From Microbacter sp. GSS18 (lineage in GTDB: Bacteria > Actinomycetota > Actinomycetes > Actinomycetales > Microbacteriaceae), in NCBI GenBank assembly GCA_029319145.1, contig CP119753.1:3100001-3164000 (forward strand): a stretch of DNA of 64,000 nt, written 5' to 3'. Position numbers and translations under genes: made by a program. This document shows, piece by piece, positions 1 to 7,735 of this stretch (the first letter of the stretch is position 1; each line of letters starts with the position of its first letter). The notes beneath the pieces are model-generated. The model ran no database searches. It had not been told where the DNA came from and saw only the letters and a list, made by a program, of their open reading frames with translations.

Positions 1-481
1 GCACGATCGCCGCGAGCCCCGACAGGTACGTGTACCGGAACAGCACGCGGTAGTTCCGCAGCGCGACGGCCACGACGATGGCGAGGACGATCGCGATCGC
101 TGCCCACGCGAGCTGCCGCGTCGAGAAGGCACCCCACCCGTGCTGATCGGCTGCGAGGTCGAGCCGGTAGATCATCGCGAGGCCGATCCCGGTCAGCAGC
201 GTGGCGATCGGGACGACGAAGGGGTCGGCGTCGCGTGCCCGCAGACGCAGCACGATGTGCAGCGCCAGCACCAGCGCCGTCGGGCCGACGCAGTAGACCA
301 GGAACGTCCAGTCGATGGCGCCGACGGCGCCCAGCTGGACGAGCGCGATGGCGGCGCCGTTGACGGCGAACGCGAACACGAGCAGGAACAGCTCGCGGTT
401 GCGCTGCGTCTGCGGCACGCGGATGCGCTTGAGGGCGCGGACGACCGCCGTGTCGGTGCTCAGCTCCTCGGTGGCGCTCAT
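1..481 (-). CDS. rodA: FtsW/RodA-family glycosyltransferase (N-terminal part)
   Basis: This is the first ~160 residues of a SEDS-family integral membrane protein; the rest lies outside the window. The visible part starts at ATG 481 and shows alternating hydrophobic segments typical of FtsW/RodA. SEDS proteins are peptidoglycan glycosyltransferases that act in elongation or division with a class B penicillin-binding protein. The start overlaps the phosphatase stop (shared ATGA). It follows fhaA-fhaB-pstP in the order conserved in Actinobacteria, where rodA, pbpA and the pknA/pknB kinases come next. RodA rather than FtsW is inferred from this position. Confidence 0.88.
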   Translation of the reverse strand, partial: MSATEELSTDTAVVRALKRIRVPQTQRNRELFLLVFAFAVNGAAIALVQLGAVGAIDWTFLVYCVGPTALVLALHIVLRLRARDADPFVVPIATLLTGIGLAMIYRLDLAADQHGWGAFSTRQLAWAAIAIVLAIVVAVALRNYRVLFRYTYLSGLAAIV

Positions 482-1716
482 CAGTCACCTCCCGAGACGG
501 CACGCAGTCGATCGACCACAGCATGGGCGTTCTCGAGGGAGTCCGCGCTGATGGTGTTCTCCACCGTAGCCCGCGTGAACGGCGACAGATCGTCCAGCAG
601 GATGCCGGTGTCCTCGTAGACCGTCGACAGCGAGATCGGACCGATGTCCTGCTGGATTCCCTGGTAGATCACGACGGAGTCGGCATCCGCCCCGATGAAG
701 AACCGCGTCTGCGACCACTGGTAGGCGCCGAACAGCCCCGCCCCGAGCAGCAGCAGGACCAGGACCAGCCCCGCGATCCACCCGATCCGGCGACCGCGGG
801 CGCGTCGGCGATCCTCCTCGATGAGCTCTTCGAGGAACTCCGCGGCCGGCTCGAAGTGGGTCGGCTCGTTGGCCGCCTGCCGGCCCGGGTGCAGCCAGCT
901 CGTGCGACCCGGGCGCGCCGCAGGGACCTCCACGCCCTCGGGCGTCGAGGCGGAGCCGACGATCGACGCCGTCCCCGAGAACACCGGGTGCGCTCCCCCG
1001 ACGTCGACGATCACGATCGTGACGTTGTCCGGGGCGCCGCCGTCCAGGGCCTGCTTGAGCAGGACGTCGGCGGTGCGACCCGGCGCGAGACCGAGGGCGA
1101 GCGCCTTGGACGTGTGCGCGTCGTCGACGACGCCGGACAGGCCGTCCGAGCACAGCAGCCAGCGGTCCCCCGGCTCGGTCGGCATGATGAAGGTGTCGAC
1201 TTCGGGGTCGGGGTCCATGTCGCCGAGGACGCGCATGAGCACGGAGCGACGCGGGTGGTAGCGCGCCTCCTCGGGGGTGATCCGGCCCGAGTCGACCAGG
1301 CGCTGCACGAACGTGTGGTCCGTCGTGATCTGCGTGAGGGCTCCGTCGCGGTACAGGTAGATGCGCGAGTCGCCGATGTGGGCGATGACCGCGTACTGAT
1401 CGACCATCAGCAGTGCGCTGACGGTCGTCCCCATGCCCGCGAGCTCGGGTCGCTGGACGACGGTGTCGATCAGCTCGGTCGCGCAGTCGACGATCGAGTC
1501 GCGCAGCTCGCGCTCCGCCGCCGCCGTCCCGTCGTACGGGTGGTCGATCCGCTCGAGCCGGTGGACGGCGATGCTGGAGGCGACATCGCCGCCCGCGTGA
1601 CCGCCCATGCCGTCGGCGACGACGAAGAGGTTGGATCCGGCGTAGCCGGAGTCCTGATTGTTGGAGCGCACGCGGCCGGTGTGCGAGATCGCCGCGCTCG
1701 AACCCTGGAAGACCAT
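481..1716 (-). CDS. pstP: PP2C-family serine/threonine protein phosphatase
   Basis: A 411-residue membrane-anchored PP2C phosphatase, the expected counterpart of the PknA/PknB kinases. Residues ~5-240 form the PP2C domain: the N-terminal RSNNQD, then VVADGMGGHAGGD, GDSRIYLYRDG and GAPDNVTIVIVDVG supply the metal-binding aspartates. A basic stretch (RRRARGRR) precedes one transmembrane helix near residue 315, followed by an extracellular C-terminal tail. It lies 18 bases after fhaB and overlaps rodA by one base, so it is translated from the same transcript. It probably controls phosphorylation of the FHA proteins and cell-wall enzymes, by homology to mycobacterial PstP. Confidence 0.95.
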   Translation of the reverse strand: MVFQGSSAAISHTGRVRSNNQDSGYAGSNLFVVADGMGGHAGGDVASSIAVHRLERIDHPYDGTAAAERELRDSIVDCATELIDTVVQRPELAGMGTTVSALLMVDQYAVIAHIGDSRIYLYRDGALTQITTDHTFVQRLVDSGRITPEEARYHPRRSVLMRVLGDMDPDPEVDTFIMPTEPGDRWLLCSDGLSGVVDDAHTSKALALGLAPGRTADVLLKQALDGGAPDNVTIVIVDVGGAHPVFSGTASIVGSASTPEGVEVPAARPGRTSWLHPGRQAANEPTHFEPAAEFLEELIEEDRRRARGRRIGWIAGLVLVLLLLGAGLFGAYQWSQTRFFIGADADSVVIYQGIQQDIGPISLSTVYEDTGILLDDLSPFTRATVENTISADSLENAHAVVDRLRAVSGGD

Positions 1717-1734
1717 GAAGGACGGACCCGCTCG

Positions 1735-2247
1735 CTACTTCCGCAGCTCGAACGTCGTGGCGCCGACCTTGATCGGCGCGCCGACGACGACCGGGACGGG
1801 CGTGCTGACACGCACGCCGTCGTGCCACGTGCCGTTGGTGGAGTCCAGGTCCTGGATCATCCACTGCTCCCCCCACAGCAGCAGGCGCGCGTGGTGGCTC
1901 GAGGTGTAGTCGTCGCGGATGACCAGGCCCGATTCGCTGGACCGCCCGATGGTCAGCGGCTCGTCGCCGAGGGGCAGCTCGAGCCCGGCCTTGGGGCCGC
2001 TCGTGATCACGATGCGCGAGACGGCGTCGGCGGTGGCCTTCCCGCCCTTCTTGGGCGCGGGCGGGGTCGCGGGTCGGACCGGTGCCGATCCCGAGCCCGT
2101 CGGGGCCGGGGCCGGGGCGGCGTCCGGCATACGACGCACCTTCACGCCGAACAGGTCGGCGCGCAGCGAGTAGACCACCGAGAACACGAAGAACCACAGC
2201 AGCAGCAGGAAGCCGATCTGAAGCAGCAGATAGGTCAGTTCGCTCAC
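1735..2247 (-). CDS. fhaB: FHA-domain membrane protein FhaB
   Basis: A 170-residue protein with an N-terminal transmembrane segment (about residues 4-26, LLLQIGFLLLLWFFVFSVVY) and a C-terminal FHA domain (about 85-165). The phosphothreonine-binding motifs RSSESGLVI, SSHHARL and DLDSTNGTWHDG are present. I chose GTG at 2247 because its GTGA overlaps the fhaA stop and it places the membrane segment at the N terminus; an upstream in-frame ATG would run deep into fhaA. FhaB (FipA in mycobacteria) binds phosphorylated FtsZ or wall regulators during division; that role here is inferred from family and operon position. Confidence 0.93.
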   Translation of the reverse strand: MSELTYLLLQIGFLLLLWFFVFSVVYSLRADLFGVKVRRMPDAAPAPAPTGSGSAPVRPATPPAPKKGGKATADAVSRIVITSGPKAGLELPLGDEPLTIGRSSESGLVIRDDYTSSHHARLLLWGEQWMIQDLDSTNGTWHDGVRVSTPVPVVVGAPIKVGATTFELRK

Positions 2248-2978
2248 GTGAGGGGCCCTTGCTCGCGGATGTCGTAGGCGCGCGTGGCGTCGGGAAGCGG
2301 CGGCTTCGGGGGCGCCGCCTGCGCCACTACGCGGAACACGATATCGGTGCGGCCGATCGTCACGGTCGAATCCGCGGTGAGCCGGGCCTCGGTGATCGGC
2401 TGGCCGTCGAGCTTGGTGCCGTTGGTCGACTTCATGTCGCGCACCATGCCCCGCTCGCCGTCCCACAGGATCTCGGCGTGCTTTCGGCTGGCGCCGGAGT
2501 CGGCGATCGTGACGTCGGCGTCGGACCCGCGGCCGATCACGGTGCGGGACTTCACGAGCGGGTGCCGCTTGCCGTCGATCTCGAGGATGCCGCGCCAGGA
2601 CACCCGTCCCGCGGCGGTCGAGCTGTCCACACCCAGGGTTCCCGTCGACAGCTGGTCGTCGCGCCGCAGGGTGATCGAGACGGGGCCGGCGAACGTGTAG
2701 CCCTGCGCCTTGGCGTGCTCGGTGACGAGCGTGTGCAGCTCATCGCCGAGGGCTTCGCCCAATCCCGACATGTGCGCCTCGTCGGTGGGAGACAGCCGCA
2801 CGGTGAACGTGTTGGGCGCCAGGATGCGGTCGCGAGAGACCACAGCCGCCTTCTTGTCGAGCTCGCTGCGCAGTGCCGAGGCGATCTCGACGGGCTGGAT
2901 GCCGCTGCGGAAGGTCTTGGCGAACGCGCTGTTGACGGCGCGCTCGAGACCCTTCTCGAAGCTGTCAAGTAGTCCCAC
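2244..2978 (-). CDS. fhaA: DUF3662/FHA-domain protein FhaA
   Basis: A 244-residue cytosolic protein that opens the division operon. The N-terminal ~120 residues (MGLLDSFEKGLERAVNSAF onward) are the DUF3662 domain of FhaA. The C-terminal FHA domain (about 160-230) carries TVIGRGSDADV, SGASRKHAEI and MKSTNGTKLDG. Start GTG 2978 has a GAGGAG ribosome site 5 bases upstream. FhaA is known in mycobacteria to bind phosphorylated MviN and regulate lipid II export; I infer a similar wall-regulation role. Its shared promoter region lies between 2979 and the tRNA gene, transcribed the other way. Confidence 0.94.
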   Translation of the reverse strand: MGLLDSFEKGLERAVNSAFAKTFRSGIQPVEIASALRSELDKKAAVVSRDRILAPNTFTVRLSPTDEAHMSGLGEALGDELHTLVTEHAKAQGYTFAGPVSITLRRDDQLSTGTLGVDSSTAAGRVSWRGILEIDGKRHPLVKSRTVIGRGSDADVTIADSGASRKHAEILWDGERGMVRDMKSTNGTKLDGQPITEARLTADSTVTIGRTDIVFRVVAQAAPPKPPLPDATRAYDIREQGPLT

Positions 2979-3138
2979 GGGGCTCCTCGGGCTCGGGTGC
3001 CGGTTTGAAACATGCTAATTGCACAGTCGCCGCGCGGCGGTGTCCACGGCCCGGAGTCGTCCCCGGTTCGTCGGCTGTGCGGGTGTCATGTTACGATCGG
3101 GAGGTTGAGTTCGCGGGATCCCCGGGATGCCGCGACTC

Positions 3139-3222
3139 GCGCGAGTGGCGGAATAGGCAGACGCGCTGGCTTCAGGTGCCAGTGCCCGAAAGGGCGTGGG
3201 GGTTCAACTCCCCCCTCGCGCA
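3139..3222 (+). tRNA. tRNA-Leu (anticodon CAG)
   Basis: A class II tRNA of about 84 nt. The acceptor arms GCGCGAG (3139-3145) and CTCGCGC (3215-3221) pair perfectly. The anticodon stem CTGGC/GCCAG encloses TTCAGGT, giving anticodon CAG. A long variable arm (around TGCCCGAAAGGGCG) marks it as leucine, and the T arm GGGGG-TTCAACT-CCCCC is perfect. The 3' CCA is not encoded. A hairpin terminator follows. Confidence 0.96.
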
Positions 3223-3229
3223 CACACGT

Positions 3230-3260
3230 CGAAAGGGCTCCCGGATCGGGGGCCCTTTCG
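3230..3260 (+). terminator. terminator hairpin after tRNA-Leu
   Basis: Inverted arms CGAAAGGGC (3230-3238) and GCCCTTTCG (3252-3260) close a GC-rich loop directly behind the tRNA. The U tract is poor, as is common in high-GC actinobacteria. Confidence 0.75.
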
Positions 3261-3297
3261 TCATTCCACGATCCCGGCGCGTGTTTCACGGGAAGCG

Positions 3298-3789
3298 TCA
3301 CGAACCGTCGAGGTTCGGCACCAGGGTGAACACGACCTCCTCGGCGTCCTCGCCGATGCCGGGCGCGTAGGCCCGCGCGCGGGAGACCTCGGTGAAGCCC
3401 GCCTTGCGCAGCACCGCGATGGAGGCGGTGTTCCGCGCCGCCGCGCGCGCGAAGAGAGGGCGGACGGGTTCGTGCGCCACCAGCTGGTGCAGCGCCTCGG
3501 TCGCCACACCGCGTCCCCATGCGTGCCGGGCGATCCAGTACGTCACCTCGCGATCGTCGCCGACGGTGAAGGCCGCGGCGGTGCCGGCGAAGCCGCCGTC
3601 CTCCGTCACCACGAAGTAGGTCACGTCGGGCGACGACGTCACACGCTCGAACCACGCGTCGAACGCCGCCCGGTCGTCGGCGTCCTCCGCGGTGAACGCC
3701 GCCATCGCGATGGCTTCGCGATCGCGCATCATGTCGAAGATCGCGTCGATGTCGTCGTCGTCGACCGCCCGGAGATCGATATGGGCCAC
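3298..3789 (-). CDS. GNAT-family N-acetyltransferase
   Basis: A 163-residue GNAT acetyltransferase of the RimJ/RimL-like group. The acetyl-CoA binding region is WGRGVATEALHQL (about residues 105-118), followed by the typical N-S-I-A-V-L-R-K-A-G-F signature (about 130-145). The substrate cannot be told from sequence; RimJ/RimL relatives acetylate protein N termini or small molecules. It starts 10 bases after the GntR regulator stop, so the two are probably co-transcribed. Confidence 0.85.
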   Translation of the reverse strand: MAHIDLRAVDDDDIDAIFDMMRDREAIAMAAFTAEDADDRAAFDAWFERVTSSPDVTYFVVTEDGGFAGTAAAFTVGDDREVTYWIARHAWGRGVATEALHQLVAHEPVRPLFARAAARNTASIAVLRKAGFTEVSRARAYAPGIGEDAEEVVFTLVPNLDGS

Positions 3790-3799
3790 GGGGCCAACG

Positions 3800-4459
3800 C
3801 TAGCGAGCCGGCGCGTCCGCGGCCAGGCCGTTGATCTCGCGCAGCAGCTCCTCGGCGCGGGCGGCGTCGTGCGCGGCGATCGCGTCGCGGAACTCCTCGT
3901 ATCGCGCCGTGCGCACGATGGGGTCGACGATGCGCGGATGCCAGCGCTGCAGGTGCCGCCGCAGCGCGAACTCCGACGCCTGCATGAACCGCAGGATCGC
4001 GAGGTTGCCGGCGGCGCGCGTGAGTTGGGAGAAGAAGGCGAAGCTCGCGTCCGCGAGCGCCCGGTGGTCGTCTGCGCGGGACGCCGCCACCATCGCGTCG
4101 GCGTCCGCGAGGGCGGTCTCGACCGCGTCCGGAGCGCACCCGGTCGTGCAGACGATGTGGACGACGTTCCCCATCAGATAGGCGATCAGCGCGAACGTGT
4201 CGGTCTGCGCCTGGTCGTTCGGTATCGACACGCGCGTATAGCGGTGCGGGATGACCTCGACGATGCCGCTGATCTCCAGGCGCTGCAGTGCCTCGCGCAC
4301 CGGGGTGCGGGACACGCCGAGCCGGCGCGCGAGATCGTGATCTCGCAGCCGCTCGCCCGGCGCCAGCTCTCCCGACAGGATGGCCTCGCCGAGGCGGCGG
4401 TAGACCTCGTCGCCGAGGACGGTGCCGCGCGGATCCAGGGGGGAGAGTGAGCACGACAT
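3800..4459 (-). CDS. GntR-family regulator with FCD domain
   Basis: A 219-residue transcriptional regulator of the FadR subgroup. The N-terminal winged helix-turn-helix (about residues 12-75) contains LGVSRTPVREALQRLE, the GntR recognition helix. The C-terminal ~130 residues form an all-helical FCD ligand domain with the metal-binding histidines expected of that family (for example HRYT and LRRHLQRWHPR). FCD regulators usually respond to organic acids. A TACACT -10-like element lies 9 bases upstream of the ATG, so the transcript may have almost no leader. Its target is unknown; the downstream acetyltransferase is the obvious operon partner. Confidence 0.9.
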   Translation of the reverse strand: MSCSLSPLDPRGTVLGDEVYRRLGEAILSGELAPGERLRDHDLARRLGVSRTPVREALQRLEISGIVEVIPHRYTRVSIPNDQAQTDTFALIAYLMGNVVHIVCTTGCAPDAVETALADADAMVAASRADDHRALADASFAFFSQLTRAAGNLAILRFMQASEFALRRHLQRWHPRIVDPIVRTARYEEFRDAIAAHDAARAEELLREINGLAADAPAR

Positions 4460-4812
4460 GGGTGTTCAAGTGTACGCCCGCGACCAGCGAGGGCCAGGCG
4501 CGGCTTCGGGTGACCGAAAACAGGCGTTGACCGGCGGAAAGAAGCATCCGTACGGCGTTGCGCGGCGCGACGGAGGCGGTGCTCGGCGAGTAGACTGCGG
4601 GTGTCACGCTTCCGGCGTGACCTATCCGGGGGGATCCGTCGGCGCCCGGGCTTCGAGCTCAGCTCAGCCCGGGCGCGCGATGGGCCCGGATCCGTTGTGC
4701 AACGTTTTTGTCACTGAATTCCACGGGGGTTGTCGACACGCCGCCCCGATTCGTTAGCGTGGGAGCCGATCCCGCGTCGTCGGCGCGGGGCGATCGCACA
4801 GGACGGCGTTGG
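4460..4812. other. 353-bp divergent intergenic region with two hairpins
   Basis: Holds the outward promoters of the GntR gene (minus) and the cold-shock gene (plus); no coding sequence was found. Two perfect inverted repeats lie in the middle: GTCACGC/GCGTGAC (4603-4621, 5-base loop) and an 11-base stem GCGCCCGGGCT/AGCCCGGGCGC (4642-4676, 13-base loop). A -10-like TAGACT (4591-4596) sits just before them. A small structured RNA is possible but unproven. Near the cold-shock gene only a weak promoter (TTGTCG with TAGCGT, long spacing) is visible. Confidence 0.4.
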
Positions 4813-5019
4813 ATGAGCACGCAGGGCACAGTGAAGTGGTTCAACTCGGAGAAGGGCTTCGGGTTCATCGCACCCGATGAGGGTGGTGCCGACGTGTTCG
4901 CGCACTTCTCGGCCATCCAGGCGAAGGGCTACCGTTCGCTGGAGGAGAACCAGCGCGTGGAGTTCGACATCGCGCAGGGCCCGAAGGGTCTGCAGGCGGA
5001 GAACATCCGCGCCATCTGA
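4813..5019 (+). CDS. cspA: cold-shock protein (CspA family)
   Basis: A 68-residue single cold-shock domain. RNP1 (KGFGFIAP) and RNP2 (DVFAHFSAI) single-stranded nucleic-acid binding motifs are both present, and the length is typical of the family. I chose the internal ATG at 4813 because the protein begins [11 protein letters not shown], the standard start for these proteins; the upstream extension of the frame has no homology. It acts as an RNA chaperone in the cytoplasm. It stands alone, with opposing genes on both sides. Confidence 0.96.
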   Translation: MSTQGTVKWFNSEKGFGFIAPDEGGADVFAHFSAIQAKGYRSLEENQRVEFDIAQGPKGLQAENIRAI

Positions 5020-5050
5020 GCCCTGAGCGGATGCCGCCGGCCTCCGGCGA

Positions 5051-6313
5051 TCAGCGGTTCACGCGCTGGTAGTCGGCGAGTGCTTTGGCATCCTCGGCAT
5101 CCCGCATCGCGCGCCTCGCCGCGTCCAGGGCCTCGACCGGGTCGGCGGCCTGACGTGCGCCGGCGAGTTCGGTCTGCGCCGACAGCAGCCGAGTGCGCGC
5201 ATCCGCCCCCGCCCGCGTCCGGGTGATCGCGGCCTCGGCATGGGCGATCGCCTGCCGCGCCGCCGCCAGTGTGCCCGGCAGCGCGGTGCGGGCGCCCCGC
5301 AGACGCTGCTGAGCAGTACGCGCGTCCCCCAGCGCCAGATCGAGCCGATCCCGCACGCGCGCGATCGCGTCCACGGTCCGGGTCGGGCGACGTGCCGCCT
5401 GCGTCTCGAGCGTGTCGAGCTGCTCGCCGAGCGCGCGCACCTCGGCACCCAGGCGCGCGGCGTCCGCCGGCTCGAGATGCTCGCGCGTGACCATCGCCTG
5501 GCGCAGCGCCGCGCGCGCGGCCTCGAACTCCCCCGGCAGGGCCTGGGCCGCCTGCGTCACGAGCCGGTGGGTCTCCTCGAGGATGCGCGAGTCGGCCTCC
5601 GCCTGGCGCAGCGCCCGTTCGGCGGCGGCGAGATCGCCGAGCACCGACGTGCTCGGATCCTCCGCGGCGGCCGACGCCCGTGCGAGGAGGGACTGGGCGG
5701 TGTCCGCGGATTGCCGGGCGGATGCCGACGCGCGTCGCGCGTCGGCCCACTCGTCCTCCTCGAACCGTGAGGCGAGCGCCGTGACGAGCGCGGTCGGGTC
5801 GCCCATCTCGGCCCGCAGTCGGGTGAGGCGCTCGCGCGCGGCGGCGACCTGACGCGGAGCCGAGACGTTCTGGGCCACCCACGCCGCATGCTCCCGTCGG
5901 GCCGCGGCGATGGCGGCCAGCGCCTCGCCCGTGCGGCGCTGGATGCGGGTGGATCCCCGCCGGATCTCCACCGGGTGGACGCCGTCCTCCCCCAGGCGCC
6001 GGTACTCCTCGAAGGACTCGTCGCGCACGTGCTGAGCGGTCATGCGCGCGCGGCGCAGCGAGGCCGGCGCTGTGCCGCCGTACAGCGCCCCCGACAGCCC
6101 GACCTCGAGGTCGAGCTCCTCGACGGCGTCGTCCAGTCGGACCAGCTCCACGCCGGCGGCGGCGCGCAGCGGCTCGGCGGCCGCGCGTGCACGGGGGGAG
6201 CGACGAGCGCGCCGGATCGCCCACACGGCCACGGTGACGGCGATGGCCGTGACGCCGAAGACGACCACGGCCGGCACGAGCCAGCCCAGCACGGCCCCGA
6301 CGAGCTCAGGCAT
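5051..6313 (-). CDS. membrane-anchored coiled-coil protein
   Basis: A 420-residue protein I do not recognise as a named family. Residues ~1-35 form one transmembrane helix (GWLVPAVVVFGVTAIAVTVAVW) followed by a basic stop-transfer sequence (RRARRSPRARAAA). The rest is Ala/Arg/Glu-rich and almost wholly alpha-helical with heptad-like spacing, as in coiled-coil or spectrin-like proteins. The start codon overlaps the HAD gene stop by 8 bases, so the two are translationally coupled. A cytoplasmic scaffolding or stress role is possible, but there is no direct evidence. Confidence 0.7.
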   Translation of the reverse strand: MPELVGAVLGWLVPAVVVFGVTAIAVTVAVWAIRRARRSPRARAAAEPLRAAAGVELVRLDDAVEELDLEVGLSGALYGGTAPASLRRARMTAQHVRDESFEEYRRLGEDGVHPVEIRRGSTRIQRRTGEALAAIAAARREHAAWVAQNVSAPRQVAAARERLTRLRAEMGDPTALVTALASRFEEDEWADARRASASARQSADTAQSLLARASAAAEDPSTSVLGDLAAAERALRQAEADSRILEETHRLVTQAAQALPGEFEAARAALRQAMVTREHLEPADAARLGAEVRALGEQLDTLETQAARRPTRTVDAIARVRDRLDLALGDARTAQQRLRGARTALPGTLAAARQAIAHAEAAITRTRAGADARTRLLSAQTELAGARQAADPVEALDAARRAMRDAEDAKALADYQRVNR

Positions 6314-6989
6314 CGACGTCCTCGAGGAGCAGGAGCGCTCGCAGCTCGTCCACGGTGTCGACCGCGGCCTGCGCGCCTTCGGACTCGTGCGGCCAGCTGA
6401 ACCCCCAGCGCACGAAGATCACCGGGACGTCGTGCACGGCGCCGCCGTCGACGTCGTGGTGGCGGTCCCCGACGAGCACGGGGCGGCTCGTGTCGACGCC
6501 CGCCGCCGCGAGCCGCCGCAGCGCCTCCCCGACGACGTCGGCCTTCGAGCTCAGCGTCTTCTCGTCGGGGGTCGCGCCGACGATGGCGGTCAGGCACGGC
6601 GACAGATCGAAATGGTCCATCAGGGCATCGACCTGGACCTCGGGCTTCGAGCTCGCGGTGGACTGCGGGATGCCGGCGTCGGCGAGCTCGCGGATGAGGT
6701 CCCCGATGCCGTCGAACAGCCGTGCACCCGTCGTGTAGCCGTCCGCCCGCCCGAGCGTTCGGTAGAACGTCACGGCTTCCGCCGACTCCGCCTGGGTCAT
6801 GCCGACATTGACCTGGAACGAGTCGTACATGGGCGGGCCGATCCAGTGGACCAGTTCGCTGCGGGTCGGAGGCTTCTTGCCGAAGTGCTCCAGGCAGATC
6901 GTGAGTCGGCGCAGGATCCCGTCCGAGGCATCGACGACGGTGCCGTCGACATCCCACAGGATGCATGACCAGGGTGAGCGCATCGGCAT
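6306..6989 (-). CDS. HAD-family hydrolase (phosphoglycolate phosphatase-like)
   Basis: A 227-residue haloacid dehalogenase-superfamily phosphatase. Motif I is WDVDGTVVD (nucleophile and acid/base aspartates, about residues 13-21). Motif II is the Ser in ASSKPE, with the conserved Lys there or nearby, and motif IV is VGDRHHDVDGG. The cap-domain position and size match the Gph/PgmB group, which hydrolyses small phosphomonoesters such as 2-phosphoglycolate. The exact substrate is not decided by sequence. It overlaps the start of the coiled-coil membrane protein gene. Confidence 0.87.
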   Translation of the reverse strand: MPMRSPWSCILWDVDGTVVDASDGILRRLTICLEHFGKKPPTRSELVHWIGPPMYDSFQVNVGMTQAESAEAVTFYRTLGRADGYTTGARLFDGIGDLIRELADAGIPQSTASSKPEVQVDALMDHFDLSPCLTAIVGATPDEKTLSSKADVVGEALRRLAAAGVDTSRPVLVGDRHHDVDGGAVHDVPVIFVRWGFSWPHESEGAQAAVDTVDELRALLLLEDVDA

Positions 6990-7027
6990 GCCCTTACGCT
7001 ACCCGCCGCGGTTCGCGCCCGGCTCGC

Positions 7028-7726
7028 TCAGAAGAGGCGCGGAGCGCCCGATTCGACGCCCTTCATGCCCTCGTAGTCGAGCGTGACGCAGCGGATGCCG
7101 CGGTCGGTCGCGAGCACCTTCGCCTGCGGCTTGATCTCCTGGGCGGCGAACACGCCGGTGACGGGCGCGAGGTGCGGGTCGCGACCCAGCAGCTCGAGGT
7201 AGCGCGTCAGCTGCTCGACACCGTCGATGTCGCCCCGGCGCTTGACCTCCACGGCCACGGTGCCACCCGATGCGGGGTCGCGCAGCAGCAGATCCACCGG
7301 TCCGATCGCCGTCGGGAACTCGCGCCGGACCAGGCTGAGGCCGTCGCCGATCACGTCGACCTGCTCGGCGAGCAGGCGCTGGAGGTCCGCCTCGACGCCG
7401 TCCTTCTGCAATCCGGGGTCGACGCCCAGTTCGTGCGAGGAGTCGTGGAGCACCTCGTAGATGCGCACCAGCAGGGCGTCGCCGGTCTTCGCGTGCGTGA
7501 CGCGCCAGTGCTCGAGGACACCCGCGGCGGCGGAGTCGGCATCCGGATCCTCGACCTCGAGCCGGCAGGGCGGACTCATCCAGTTCAGCGGCTTGTAGGA
7601 GCCGCCGTCGGAGTGCACGAGCAGGCTCCCATCGCCCTTGTGGACCAGCAGACGCGTCGCGAGGGGCAGATGCGCGTTGAGGCGTCCGGTGTAGTCCACC
7701 GAGCAGCGGGCGATGACGAGGCGCAC
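7028..7726 (-). CDS. nucS: endonuclease NucS (DUF91), mismatch repair
   Basis: A 232-residue NucS. The N terminus [16 protein letters not shown] and the motif [10 protein letters not shown] are hallmarks of the family. The C-terminal PDDEXK nuclease core shows PVDLLLRD, then [24 protein letters not shown] (catalytic Asp, Glu and Lys). NucS cuts mismatched DNA and is the core of non-canonical mismatch repair in Actinobacteria and Archaea that lack MutS/MutL. The C-terminal end LF resembles a beta-clamp-binding tail. Its presence is itself a strong taxonomic marker. Confidence 0.96.
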   Translation of the reverse strand: MRLVIARCSVDYTGRLNAHLPLATRLLVHKGDGSLLVHSDGGSYKPLNWMSPPCRLEVEDPDADSAAAGVLEHWRVTHAKTGDALLVRIYEVLHDSSHELGVDPGLQKDGVEADLQRLLAEQVDVIGDGLSLVRREFPTAIGPVDLLLRDPASGGTVAVEVKRRGDIDGVEQLTRYLELLGRDPHLAPVTGVFAAQEIKPQAKVLATDRGIRCVTLDYEGMKGVESGAPRLF

Positions 7727-7735
7727 CCGAAGATC

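Noticed and set aside
523..2277. A long plus-strand frame opposite pstP/fhaB
   Set aside because: Arg/Asp-rich composition without any motif, while the opposite strand carries clear PP2C and FHA domains.
4591..4676. The two hairpins as the actinobacterial 6C RNA
   Set aside because: 6C RNAs have two loops each with at least six C; here only one run of six C occurs on the minus strand and it is not in a loop.
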